Below are positions 36,765 to 46,025 of a stretch of 64,000 bases of DNA, piece by piece. The notes below the pieces were generated by a model that was not told the origin of the DNA, did no database searches, and was given only the letters and a program-made list of their open reading frames with translations. The stretch comes from Acidovorax sp. SRB_14. GTDB lineage: Bacteria; Pseudomonadota; Gammaproteobacteria; Burkholderiales; Burkholderiaceae_C. The position numbers and the translations under genes are program-made. The stretch's first letter is position 1. Each line of letters opens with the position of its first letter. Location: NCBI RefSeq assembly GCF_012932145.1, contig NZ_MWOK01000002.1, positions 186,001 to 250,000 of the forward strand, written 5' to 3'.

Positions 36765-38813
36765 ATGACTACATCCAGCACACCATCCATCGAAAACATC
36801 CGCAACCTCTGCCTGGTCGGCCCGGTGGCGGCCGGCAAGACCACGCTGGTGGAGGCGCTGCTGCAGCACACCGGTGCCATCGGGGCGGCCGGCAGCGTGG
36901 AACGCGGCAGCACTGTGAGCGACCATGACCCGCTGGAGATCAAGGCCCAGCACTCGCTGCAGTCGGCGGTCATGCATGCCGAGCATGGCGGCTGCCGCAT
37001 CCATCTGATCGACACGCCCGGCCTGCCCGACTTCATCGGCCAGAGCCTGCCGGCGCTGGAGGCGGTGGAAACGGCGGCCATCGTCATCAGCGCCGCCGCC
37101 GGCGTCGAGCCGATGGCGCGGCGCATGATGGAGCACGCGGCCGAGCGCAAGCTCGACCGGCTGATCATCGTCAACAAGATCGACACCGAGGGCGCCGATC
37201 TGCCCGCCTTGCTGGCCGACATCCGGGCGGCGTTTGGCAAGGAGTGCCTGCCGCTCAACCTGCCCGATGCGGGGGCGGCAAAGGTGGTGGATTGCTTCTA
37301 CAACCGCGCGGGGCACAGTGATTTCGGCGCCGTGCAGGATGCCCACCGCGCCCTGGTCGAGCAGGTGGTGGAGGTCGATGCCGACTTCGTCGACCGGTAT
37401 CTGAACGACGGCGACATCGACCCCGGCGAGCTGCACGCGCCGCTGGAGCAGGCGCTGCGCGAGGGGCATCTGGTCCCGGTGTGCTTCGTCTCTGCGCGCA
37501 CGGGCGCGGGCGTGGCCGAACTGCTCGATGTGATCGCCCGGCTGCTGCCCCACCCGACCGAAGGCAACCCGCCCGACTTTCTCAAGGGCGAGGGCGATGC
37601 CGCGCAGCCCATGCACGCCAAGCCCGATGCGGCGGCCCATGTGCTGGCCCATGTGTTCAAGGTCAGCATCGACCCCTACGTCGGCAAGCTGGGCTTTGTG
37701 CGCGTGCACCAGGGCACGATCACGCCCGGCATGCTGCTGTACGTGGGCGATGGGCGCAAGCCGTTCAAGGTGGGCCACCTGTACCTGCAGCAGGGCAAGA
37801 ACCATGTTGAGGTGGCAAGCTGTGGCCCGGGCGGCATCTGCGCCATCGGCAAGGTGGACGAGCTGTATTTCGACGCCGTGCTGCACGACGCCGCAGAGGA
37901 CGACCTCATCCACCTGAGGCCCCTGCCCTTCCCCGTGCCGGTGCACGGCATCGCGATTGCGCCCAAGCGGCGCGGCGACGAGCAGCGCATGTGGGAGATC
38001 ATGAACAAGCTGGTGGCCGAGGACCCTTGCCTGCTGATCGAGCATGTGCCTGCCACCAACGAGACCATCGCCCGCGGCCTGGGCGAGCTGCACCTGCGCA
38101 TGCTGCTGGACCGCCTGCGCGAGGTGTACAAGTTCGAGCTCGACACGCGCCCGCCACGCATCGCCTACCGCGAGACCATTACCCACGGCGCGGCGGCGCA
38201 GTACCGCCACAAGAAGCAGAGCGGCGGCGCCGGCCAGTTCGGCGAGGTGCACCTGCGCATCGAGCCGCTGGCGCGCGGCGCCGGCTTCGAGTTCGTCGAC
38301 CAGGTCAAGGGCGGGACCATTCCCGGCCAGTTCATGCCGGCGGTGGAAAAAGGTGTGCGCGAGGCACTGACCGAAGGCGTGATCGCCGGCTATCCCGTGC
38401 AGGACGTGCGCGTGATCGTTTACGACGGCAAGCACCATTCGGTGGACAGCAAGGAGGTGGCCTTCGCCACCGCGGGCAAGAGGGCCTTCCAGGCCGCCAT
38501 CCGCGAGGCCGGGCCGGTGGTGCTGGAGCCGATCGCGCGCATGCAGGTCACCGCGCCCGAGAGCGCGATGGGCGCCATCACGGGCGATCTGGCGTCGCGC
38601 CGCGGCGTGGTCAGCGGCACCGACAGCGACAGGCTGGGCCAGCTCACCGTCAATGGCGAGGCGCCGATCGCGGAGCTGACCGACTACCAGAGCCGGCTGA
38701 ACGCGATGACCGCCGGCCAGGGCAGCTATGCGCTCGCCCTGTCGCACTACGAGGCGGTGCCGCCCGCGGTGCAGCAGCAACTGGTGGGCCAGCACAAGGT
38801 GCAGGACGAATGA
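36765..38813 (+). CDS. Elongation factor G-like GTPase (second EF-G type)
   Basis: 682 residues. The GTPase motifs are G1 GPVAAGKTT near 20, G3 DTPGLPDF near 82, G4 NKID near 137 and G5 SAR near 240. EF-G domains II-V follow (GGAGQFGEVHLRIEPL and PGQFMPAVEKGVREAL). It differs from the main EF-G in switch I (HDPLEIKAQHS) and belongs with the EF-G-like/FusA2 group of unclear role. ATG 36765 follows AGGAG at 9 nt. It should not be taken as the only EF-G of the cell. Confidence 0.88.
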   Translation: MTTSSTPSIENIRNLCLVGPVAAGKTTLVEALLQHTGAIGAAGSVERGSTVSDHDPLEIKAQHSLQSAVMHAEHGGCRIHLIDTPGLPDFIGQSLPALEAVETAAIVISAAAGVEPMARRMMEHAAERKLDRLIIVNKIDTEGADLPALLADIRAAFGKECLPLNLPDAGAAKVVDCFYNRAGHSDFGAVQDAHRALVEQVVEVDADFVDRYLNDGDIDPGELHAPLEQALREGHLVPVCFVSARTGAGVAELLDVIARLLPHPTEGNPPDFLKGEGDAAQPMHAKPDAAAHVLAHVFKVSIDPYVGKLGFVRVHQGTITPGMLLYVGDGRKPFKVGHLYLQQGKNHVEVASCGPGGICAIGKVDELYFDAVLHDAAEDDLIHLRPLPFPVPVHGIAIAPKRRGDEQRMWEIMNKLVAEDPCLLIEHVPATNETIARGLGELHLRMLLDRLREVYKFELDTRPPRIAYRETITHGAAAQYRHKKQSGGAGQFGEVHLRIEPLARGAGFEFVDQVKGGTIPGQFMPAVEKGVREALTEGVIAGYPVQDVRVIVYDGKHHSVDSKEVAFATAGKRAFQAAIREAGPVVLEPIARMQVTAPESAMGAITGDLASRRGVVSGTDSDRLGQLTVNGEAPIAELTDYQSRLNAMTAGQGSYALALSHYEAVPPAVQQQLVGQHKVQDE

Positions 38814-38908
38814 GCCCTGGTGCTTGACGGCGGCACATGGACAACGATTCGCCGCCGTCGCCTCCCTGCGCCAAGCGGCTGGACCACGGGCGTTATGCTC
38901 CCTGGTCT

Positions 38909-39397
38909 ATGGAAATCGCCCTCATCTATGCCCGCGCCGCCAACGGCGTCATCGGCCACAACGGCACCATGCCCTGGCACCTGCCCGAAGACCTGGCGCA
39001 CTTCAAGCGCCTCACCAGCGGCTGCCCGGTCGTCATGGGACGCAAGACGTGGGACTCGCTGCCCGAGCGCTTTCGGCCCCTGCCCGGCCGGCGCAACATT
39101 GTCATCACGCGCCAGGACGACTGGAGTCAAAACGGCATACAGCGCGCATCCAGTCTGCGCGATGCGCTACAAATGTGCGAGCAAGACGCGACCGTGTGGG
39201 TGATGGGCGGCGCGCAGATCTATGCCCAGGCACTGCCCTTGGCCGACCGCGTGGAAGTGACCGAGATTGCGCAGGACTTCGAGGGCGATGCCCATGCCCC
39301 GGTGCTGGGGCCGGAGTGGGTGCAGGCCGCGCGCGAAGACCACGTCAGCGCCGGCGGCCTGCCGTTCAGCTTCGTGCGCTACCTGCGCCAGCGCTGA
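38909..39397 (+). CDS. folA: Dihydrofolate reductase
   Basis: Reduces dihydrofolate to tetrahydrofolate with NADPH. 162 residues from ATG 38909 (MEIALIYARAANGVIG), the usual length; an upstream in-frame start at 38837 would add 24 non-conserved residues. NGTMPWHLPEDLAHFK, VVMGRKTWDSL and VWVMGGAQIYAQAL are intact. A stretch of about 20 residues (DWSQNGIQRASSLRDAL) is encoded by a copy-like segment of the dispersed repeat. Confidence 0.96.
   Translation: MEIALIYARAANGVIGHNGTMPWHLPEDLAHFKRLTSGCPVVMGRKTWDSLPERFRPLPGRRNIVITRQDDWSQNGIQRASSLRDALQMCEQDATVWVMGGAQIYAQALPLADRVEVTEIAQDFEGDAHAPVLGPEWVQAAREDHVSAGGLPFSFVRYLRQR
39122..39180 (-). repeat. Possible dispersed repeat, copy O (inside folA)
   Basis: On the minus strand: TTTGTAGC-N5-GCGC, then GCGCT-N4-GCCGTTTTGACT, at the spacings of the intergenic copies. 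Diverged, so the call is tentative. Confidence 0.45.
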
Positions 39398-39403
39398 GCG
39401 CGC

Positions 39404-40234
39404 TCAGGCCGGCGCGCCCACGATCACGCTGGAGGCCTTGAAGATCGCCATGGCCGGCGTGCCCTCGGCCAGTCCCAGCGCCGCGCAGCTCTCGTTCGTG
39501 ATGGTCGCGGCCACCGAGCCCCCGCCCGCCAGGGCTATCACCACCTCGGTGTGGACCGCGCCCGGCACCAGGCGCGCGACTGTGCCGGCGAGCTGGTTGC
39601 GCGCCGAAAAGCGTGCGCCCTGCGCGTCCGCCACCACCACGATGGACGAGGCCTTGACCAGCGCGAACGCCTGCGCGCCCACCGCAAGACGCAGGCCCTC
39701 GGCGCTCTCGTGCGTGACGGTGGCCACGACCGTGTGGCCGCCCGCGACCGCGATCTCGATCTCGTCGTTGACCGCGCCGCGTTGGACGCGCGTGACCTGA
39801 CCGGCAAAGTGGTTGCGTGCACTGGTTTTCATGGCCATCCTCCGCAGCAACAAAAAATCGTCGGCGATGCCTTCGGCCTCATAGTTCAGCTGCGCGACAA
39901 AGCGCTGGTGCTCGCGCTCGATCAGGCGGAAGTTCTCGACCAGCTGCACGCCCCGGCGCGTGAGCACCGTGCCGCCGCCGCCCTTGCCGCCGGCCACGCG
40001 CTCGACCAGCGGCTCGCCCGCCAGGTTGTTCATGGTGTCGATGGCGTCCCAGGCGGCCTTGTAGCTCATCTTCAGGGCCTTGGCCGCGTGCGTGATGGAG
40101 CCGCACTCGGCAATCTGCGCCAGCAGCGCAATGCGGCCGGCGCCGCCCAGGTTTTCGCCGCCCACCGTCATCCAGACGGCGCCGCCGAGTTCAATGCGTG
40201 TGTCGTGGGCAGGCATGGCGGGTGTGGAATCCAT
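39404..40234 (-). CDS. modE: Molybdate-responsive regulator ModE
   Basis: Binds molybdate and represses molybdate uptake genes. 276 residues from ATG 40234. N-terminal winged helix (SITHAAKALKMSYKAAWD near residue 50) and two C-terminal Mop/TOBE domains (TSARNHFAGQVTRVQRGAV near 140 and FSARNQLAGTVARLVPGAV near 205). It lies downstream of modC on the same strand and probably belongs to the operon it controls; a candidate operator lies before modA. Confidence 0.95.
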   Translation of the reverse strand: MDSTPAMPAHDTRIELGGAVWMTVGGENLGGAGRIALLAQIAECGSITHAAKALKMSYKAAWDAIDTMNNLAGEPLVERVAGGKGGGGTVLTRRGVQLVENFRLIEREHQRFVAQLNYEAEGIADDFLLLRRMAMKTSARNHFAGQVTRVQRGAVNDEIEIAVAGGHTVVATVTHESAEGLRLAVGAQAFALVKASSIVVVADAQGARFSARNQLAGTVARLVPGAVHTEVVIALAGGGSVAATITNESCAALGLAEGTPAMAIFKASSVIVGAPA

Positions 40235-40248
40235 CGGTAACGGAAATA

Positions 40249-40285
40249 TCAAAAATCATAGCTGTCAGCGCTTTGTGCATCAGCG

Positions 40286-40304
<19 letters not shown>
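40249..40304 (+). repeat. Dispersed palindromic repeat, copy I
   Basis: AAAAATCATAGCTGTCAGCGC, then CAGCGCTAGAGCCTGATTT. The complement of its CTA (40286-40288) is the TAG stop of modC. Confidence 0.75.
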
Positions 40305-40996
<692 letters not shown>

Positions 40997-41005
40997 CGCG
41001 TGCTT

Positions 41006-41680
41006 TCAGAACCGGGGCGCCACGCGCCCAGGGGCCAGGCGTCCGGCCCCCAGCAGCACCACGATGCAGACCAGCGAGGTGATCAGCACCAGCGTGTTGG
41101 CGACGGCATCCTGCCCGGCCTGCACCGCCTCGTAGACGGCAATCGACAGGGTCTGCGTCTTGCCCGGAATGCTGCCCGCCACCATCAGCGTGGCGCCGAA
41201 CTCGCCCAAGGCGCGCGCAAACGCCAGCAGCACGCCGGCCAGAATGCCGCGCCAGGCCAGCGGCAGCGTGATGCGCAGAAAGATGCCGACTTCGGAAATG
41301 CCGAGCACGCGCCCGGCCTCCTCCATCTGGCGGTCGATCGCCTCGAACGCTGCGCGCGCCGGCTTGAACACCAGCGGAAACGCCACGATGGTGGCGGCGA
41401 TCACCGCGCCCTGGAGCGTGAAGATCAGGTTGATGCCCCAGGTGTCCTGCAGCCATTTGCCCACCCAGCCATTGCGCCCCAGCAGCACCAGCAGGTAGTA
41501 GCCCAGCACGGTGGGCGGCATCACCATGGGCAGCGTCAAAAAGGTATCGAGCAGGTCGCGCCCCGGAAAGCGCGCGCGCGCCAGCAGGTAGCCCACGCCA
41601 ATGCCCAGCACCAGGTTGAGCGCCGTCGCCCAGCCCGCCACCTGCAGCGACAAGCTCAGCGCCGACCAGGCGATGTCCAT
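41006..41680 (-). CDS. modB: Molybdate ABC transporter permease
   Basis: 224 residues, five to six membrane helices. The EAA loop that contacts ModC reads EEAGRVLGISEVGIFLRITLP-like near residue 140. It sits between modA (37 bp) and modC (9 bp), in the usual order. Confidence 0.95.
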   Translation of the reverse strand: MDIAWSALSLSLQVAGWATALNLVLGIGVGYLLARARFPGRDLLDTFLTLPMVMPPTVLGYYLLVLLGRNGWVGKWLQDTWGINLIFTLQGAVIAATIVAFPLVFKPARAAFEAIDRQMEEAGRVLGISEVGIFLRITLPLAWRGILAGVLLAFARALGEFGATLMVAGSIPGKTQTLSIAVYEAVQAGQDAVANTLVLITSLVCIVVLLGAGRLAPGRVAPRF

Positions 41681-41717
41681 GCCTCAGGCTCCGTTGCAGC
41701 GGCTGCGCACAGCCACC

Positions 41718-42476
41718 TCAGGGTTTGGCAAAGCCGTACCGGGCCAGGATGCCCTGCGCGGCCGGCGTGGCCAGGTAGTCGATGAACGACGTGGCCGCGG
41801 CGGCGTTGCCGCTGGCCGCGGTCTTGGCGATCGGGTAGAGGATGGCGGTGTCCAGCGGCACCTCAAACGCGACCTTGACCTTGTCTTTCATGAGGGCAGC
41901 ATCGGTCGCGTAGACAAAGCCGGCATCGACCTCGCCGCGCGCCACGTAATCGAGCGACTGGCGCACGTTTTGCGTGGGGATCGCCTTGGCCTGCAGGGCG
42001 GGCCACAGCCGGGCGGCCTGCAGCGCCGTTTGCGCATAACGGCCGACCGGCACGCTGGCCGGGTTGGCAATGGCCACGCGCGCAAAGCCCGGCTGGGCCA
42101 GGTCGCCCAGCCGGGTGGGCACGGTTTTGGCGTCCGCCGGCACGATCACCACCAGCCGGTTGCGCACAAAGTCCTTGCGGTCGGCAGCGGCCACCAAGCC
42201 CTGCTTCTGTGCGGCGTCCATGGTTTCCTGGTCGGCCGAGGCGAACACATCGACCGGCGCGCCCTTGGCGATTTGCTGCAGCAAGGCGCCCGATGCGCCA
42301 AAGTTGAGCCGCACCTTGGTGCCGGGGTGCTGCGCCTCGTAGCCCTGCGCAATGTCCTTGAAGGCATTGGTCAGGCTGGCGGCAGCCGACACCGTCAGGT
42401 CGGCCGCCAGGGCCGTGCCGGCCAGCGCAGCCATCCCGCATGCGGCCAGGGCATTTTTCACAGGGCGATATGTCAT
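41718..42476 (-). CDS. modA: Molybdate-binding periplasmic protein
   Basis: 252 residues with a signal peptide (cleavage expected after GTALA, residue 24). ADLTVSAAASLTNAFKDIA and NFGASGALLQQIAKGAPVDV carry the oxyanion-binding Ser residues; the C-terminal ATSFIDYLATPAAQGIL is typical. First gene of modABC. ATG 42476 was chosen because the signal peptide starts there; the frame is open upstream through a shadow of xthA. Confidence 0.96.
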   Translation of the reverse strand: MTYRPVKNALAACGMAALAGTALAADLTVSAAASLTNAFKDIAQGYEAQHPGTKVRLNFGASGALLQQIAKGAPVDVFASADQETMDAAQKQGLVAAADRKDFVRNRLVVIVPADAKTVPTRLGDLAQPGFARVAIANPASVPVGRYAQTALQAARLWPALQAKAIPTQNVRQSLDYVARGEVDAGFVYATDAALMKDKVKVAFEVPLDTAILYPIAKTAASGNAAAATSFIDYLATPAAQGILARYGFAKP

Positions 42477-42503
42477 CGGGACGCCTCGAAGCGGAAACTG
42501 GAC

Positions 42504-42527
42504 CGAAGTATACGCAAGGTAATAACG
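42504..42527 (-). promoter_or_regulatory. Candidate ModE operator over the modA -10 box
   Basis: On the minus strand: CGTTATTAC-N6-TATACTTCG, matching the 9-6-9 layout and the CG/TAT positions of the ModE consensus imperfectly. TATACT within it is a good -10 box. It lies 28 bp before modA. Confidence 0.5.
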
Positions 42528-42719
42528 CTTTTTGCGCACAGCGACGCCTGCCTGCGGCAGATCCCTGCGCCGCAGGGGTGCCGCCCCTCTGGCGGAGCAG
42601 CCCCACGCGCGGTGCTGGCCCACAAGACCGCTAACATCGAACGCTGCGGGCTGCCCGGCGCGGCGGCCCGGAGTCCTTTCCACCGGGCCGACGCCCTCCC
42701 AGAACTGCCCTGCCTTGCC

Positions 42720-43496
42720 ATGAAAATCGCCACCTGGAACATCAACTCCCTCACCGTGCGCCTGCCCCAGGTGTTGGACTGGCTGGCCGCACACCCGGTG
42801 GACGCGCTGGGCCTGCAGGAGCTCAAGCTCACCGACGACAAATTTCCGTTCGCCGCGCTGCAGGACGCCGGCTACCACGCTGTCGCCTTCGGCCAGAAGA
42901 CCTACAACGGCGTGGCCCTGCTGGCGCGCAGCCCGCTGCGCGACGTGGTGCGCAACATTCCCGGGCACGGTGACGCGCAGGCGCGCGTGCTGGCCGCCAC
43001 GGTGGACAGCGCGAGTGGCCCCGTGCGGCTGGTGAACTGCTACTTTGTCAACGGCCAGGCGCCGGGCACCGACAAGTTCGCCTACAAGATGCTGTGGCTG
43101 CAGGCGCTGCACGACTGGCTGCGCAGCGAGATCGCACAGCACCCGCGGCTGGTGCTGCTGGGCGACTTCAACGTGGCGCCCGAGGACCGGGACTCGTTCG
43201 ATCCCGAGGGCCTGCGCGGCACCATCCACCACACCGACGAAGAGCGCGCGCACTTCCAGGCGCTGCTGGCGCTGGGCCTGACGGACGCCTACCGCCTGTT
43301 CGAGCAGCCCGAAAAAAGCTACTCGTGGTGGGACTACCGCATGCTCGGCTTTCAGAAGAACCGGGGCCTGCGCATCGACCACATCCTGGTCAGCGAGGCC
43401 CTGCGCGGCGCCGTGACCGCCTGCACCATCGACCGCGCACCGCGCAAGAACCCGCAGCCCAGCGACCACGCGCCGGTGATGGTGACGCTGGGGTGA
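42720..43496 (+). CDS. xthA: Exodeoxyribonuclease III (AP endonuclease)
   Basis: Mg-dependent base-excision-repair nuclease. 258 residues. ATWNINSLTVRL, LQELKL near residue 38, LGDFNVAPED near 150 and the closing SDHAPVMVTL are intact. Divergent from modA. Confidence 0.95.
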   Translation: MKIATWNINSLTVRLPQVLDWLAAHPVDALGLQELKLTDDKFPFAALQDAGYHAVAFGQKTYNGVALLARSPLRDVVRNIPGHGDAQARVLAATVDSASGPVRLVNCYFVNGQAPGTDKFAYKMLWLQALHDWLRSEIAQHPRLVLLGDFNVAPEDRDSFDPEGLRGTIHHTDEERAHFQALLALGLTDAYRLFEQPEKSYSWWDYRMLGFQKNRGLRIDHILVSEALRGAVTACTIDRAPRKNPQPSDHAPVMVTLG

Positions 43497-43524
43497 AACG
43501 CAGTGCGGCGATGCGCCTCTGACG

Positions 43525-43588
43525 CTTTTTTTTCAATAGCTCACAGCGCAATACCAGCAAGCGTTTGATGGCATTTTTACCTCATTTT
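43525..43588 (+). repeat. Dispersed palindromic repeat, copy J
   Basis: TTTTTTTTCAATAGCTCACA, GCGCAATACC, then CAAGCGTTTGATGGCATTTT. Between the convergent xthA and rimO genes. Confidence 0.65.
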
Positions 43589-43715
43589 TCAGCAGCGCGC
43601 CGCGCCGTAGCGCGCTTGCCGCAAAGGCGGCATGCGCGCCCTGGGTGCCCAAACCGGCGTGCGTCTAGGCAATGCCCGCTGCCCTGCTGAGGCAGCGGCC
43701 GCCCAACCCCGGAAC

Positions 43716-45107
43716 TTAGATAGGCTGCGCCACCAGGTCGTGGCCGCGCACGCCCACGATGCGCGCCTTGGTGAACTCGCCGGCCTTTAGCGTCTTGCTG
43801 ATCTTCTCGGGCGGCAGCAGCTGCACCGTGCCGTCAATCTCGGGCGCATCGGCATAAGACCGGCCCACGCCGCCCTTGCGGCCCAGACCGGGGGCCGAAT
43901 CGACCAGCACCTGCATGGTGGCGCCGACGCGGCGCTGCAGTTTGGCGATCGACACCTCTTCGGCCACGGCCATGAAACGCGCGCGGCGCTCCTCGCGCAA
44001 CTCCAGGGGCAGCATGCCGGGCAATTCATTGGCCGCGGCGCCGCTCACGTCGCTGTAGGCAAAGCAGCCGGCGCGGTCGATCTGCGCCTCGCGCAGGAAG
44101 CCGAGCAGGTGCTCGAACTCTTCCTCGGTCTCGCCCGGAAAACCGGCGATGAAGGTGCTGCGGATCACGATGTCGGGGCAGGCCTCGCGCCAGCGCTGGA
44201 TGCGCTCGAGGTTCTTTTCGCCGCTGGCCGGGCGCTTCATGCGCCGCAAGACATCGGGGTGGCTGTGCTGGAACGGCACATCGAGGTAGGGCAGCACCAG
44301 GCCCTGGGCCATCAGCGGGATCACCTCGTCCACGCTCGGGTACGGGTAGACGTAGTGCAGGCGCACCCAGGCGCCGTACTGCGCGGCGATCTCGCCCAGC
44401 GTCTGCACGAGTTCGAGCATGCGCGTCTTGACCGGCTTGCCGTCCCAGAAGCCGGTGCGGTATTTCACGTCGACGCCATAGGCCGAGGTGTCCTGGCTGA
44501 TCACCAGCAGTTCTTTGACGCCGCCTTCGAACAGCGCCTTGGCTTCGGACAGCACATCGCCGACCGGGCGCGACACGAGGTCGCCACGCATCGACGGGAT
44601 GATGCAGAAGGTGCAGCGGTGGTTGCAGCCTTCGCTGATCTTCAGGTAGGCGTAGTGCCGGGGCGTGAGCTTGATGCCGGCCACGCCGAAGGCGCCCGGC
44701 ACCAGGTCGGTGAACGGATCGTGCGGCTTGGGCAGGTTCAGGTGCACGGCGTCCATGACCTCTTGCGTGGCATGCGGGCCGGTCACGGCAAGCACGCTGG
44801 GGTGCATCTGCTTGACCATGTTGCCGCCGCCCTCGCCCGCGCGCGCACCCAGGCAGCCTGTCACGATGACCTTGCCGTTCTCGGCCAGCGCTTCGCCAAT
44901 GGTGTCGAGGCTCTCGCGCACGGCGTCGTCGATGAAGCCGCAGGTGTTGACGATGACCAGGTCCGCACCCTCGAAGGTCTTGGAGGTCTGGTAGCCCTCG
45001 GCGCTGAGCTGCGTGAGGATCAGTTCGGAGTCCGTGAGGGCCTTGGGGCAGCCAAGGCTCACAAACCCGACCTTGGGTATTTTGGTGGGGGATGGGGCTT
45101 CAATCAT
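43716..45107 (-). CDS. rimO: Ribosomal protein S12 methylthiotransferase
   Basis: Radical-SAM enzyme adding a methylthio group to an Asp of S12. 463 residues. N-terminal UPF0004 domain with [15 protein letters not shown] and [10 protein letters not shown], radical-SAM Cys motif [11 protein letters not shown] near residue 155, and a C-terminal TRAM domain. Both Fe-S sites look complete. Confidence 0.97.
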   Translation of the reverse strand: MIEAPSPTKIPKVGFVSLGCPKALTDSELILTQLSAEGYQTSKTFEGADLVIVNTCGFIDDAVRESLDTIGEALAENGKVIVTGCLGARAGEGGGNMVKQMHPSVLAVTGPHATQEVMDAVHLNLPKPHDPFTDLVPGAFGVAGIKLTPRHYAYLKISEGCNHRCTFCIIPSMRGDLVSRPVGDVLSEAKALFEGGVKELLVISQDTSAYGVDVKYRTGFWDGKPVKTRMLELVQTLGEIAAQYGAWVRLHYVYPYPSVDEVIPLMAQGLVLPYLDVPFQHSHPDVLRRMKRPASGEKNLERIQRWREACPDIVIRSTFIAGFPGETEEEFEHLLGFLREAQIDRAGCFAYSDVSGAAANELPGMLPLELREERRARFMAVAEEVSIAKLQRRVGATMQVLVDSAPGLGRKGGVGRSYADAPEIDGTVQLLPPEKISKTLKAGEFTKARIVGVRGHDLVAQPI

Positions 45108-45150
45108 CCCCGCATTGTCCCAGTATTGAAATGGGGCCGGCGGCGCAGGG

Positions 45151-45717
45151 TCAGCGCTTGAGGCCCAGAACGCCCAGCATCTGCTCGGTCTGCTTCTGCA
45201 TCTGCTCCTGCATTTGCGCGAACATGCCGCGCGACTGCTCGGCGTAATTGCCCATCAGGCCCTGCACCATGGGCGACTGCGCACTCATGAACTGGGCCCA
45301 CATTTCGGGCGTCAGGCCCTGCGACTGCTCGGCCAGCTTGGCCTGCATGTCGGTGAACACCTGCACGTTCTTTTCCAGGTAGCTGCCCATGAAGCCCTGC
45401 ATGGCGTGGCCGTAGAAGCGAATGATGTTGGCCAGCACGGCCTCGGTGAACATCGGCGCGCCACCGGCCTCTTCCTCGAGGATGATTTGCAACAGGATGC
45501 TGCGCGTGATGTCCTCGCCCGTCTTGGCGTCGCGCACCACGATGCTCTGGTTGGCCATGACCAGCTGCTTGACCTCGGCGAGCGTGATGTAGGCCGAGGT
45601 GTCCGTGTCGTACAGCCGGCGGTTCGGATACTTCTTGATGACGCGCTGTGCGGTCTTGGCGGCAGGCGGGGGTTTGGGGTCTGGCACGGCGGAAGTTCCT
45701 CGGGCGGTCTGGCCCAT
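45151..45717 (-). CDS. phaR: Polyhydroxyalkanoate synthesis regulator PhaR
   Basis: DNA-binding repressor of phasin and PHA genes that also binds the polymer. 188 residues. The conserved N-terminal domain reads [20 protein letters not shown] near residue 25; the C-terminal part is Met/Gln-rich ([16 protein letters not shown]), typical for polymer-binding. ATG 45717 is the most likely start, though without a clear ribosome-binding site. It lies 43 bp upstream of rimO on the same strand. Confidence 0.92.
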   Translation of the reverse strand: MGQTARGTSAVPDPKPPPAAKTAQRVIKKYPNRRLYDTDTSAYITLAEVKQLVMANQSIVVRDAKTGEDITRSILLQIILEEEAGGAPMFTEAVLANIIRFYGHAMQGFMGSYLEKNVQVFTDMQAKLAEQSQGLTPEMWAQFMSAQSPMVQGLMGNYAEQSRGMFAQMQEQMQKQTEQMLGVLGLKR

Positions 45718-45821
45718 GTATTGCACTGCAACAGATTCTAGGCCCCGCCCTTGCGGCCCCCGCGCAGGATTACCCTGAGGCGCAGCCCGGTGCGCGGGGC
45801 GCTGCAACAACTCCCCGGGCA

Positions 45822-45855
45822 AGAAAAAAGGACTTAGGTATTCACCTAAGTCCTT
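45822..45855 (-). terminator. Intrinsic terminator after tRNA-Val
   Basis: Perfect 12-bp stem AAGGACTTAGGT / ACCTAAGTCCTT with a 4-nt loop; on the minus strand it is followed by a T-run. It ends the tRNA transcript. Confidence 0.92.
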
Positions 45856-45871
45856 GTTTCATTACCATTTC

Positions 45872-45948
45872 TGGTAGGCGCGATTGGAATCGAACCAACG
45901 ACCCCCACCATGTCAAGGTGGTGCTCTAACCAGCTGAGCTACGCGCCT
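45872..45948 (-). tRNA. tRNA-Val (GAC)
   Basis: 77 nt including ACCA. Acceptor AGGCGCG / CGCGCCT, anticodon loop TTGACAT gives GAC, T-loop TTCGATT. A TACAAT -10 box on the minus strand (45974-45969) lies 20 bp upstream. Confidence 0.97.
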
Positions 45949-46025
45949 GTATTTATTACAGAAGCGAAATTGTAGCAGCAAAAAACCGGGCTTTTTGCCA
46001 AACGCGCCAAATTGCCGGAAACACG

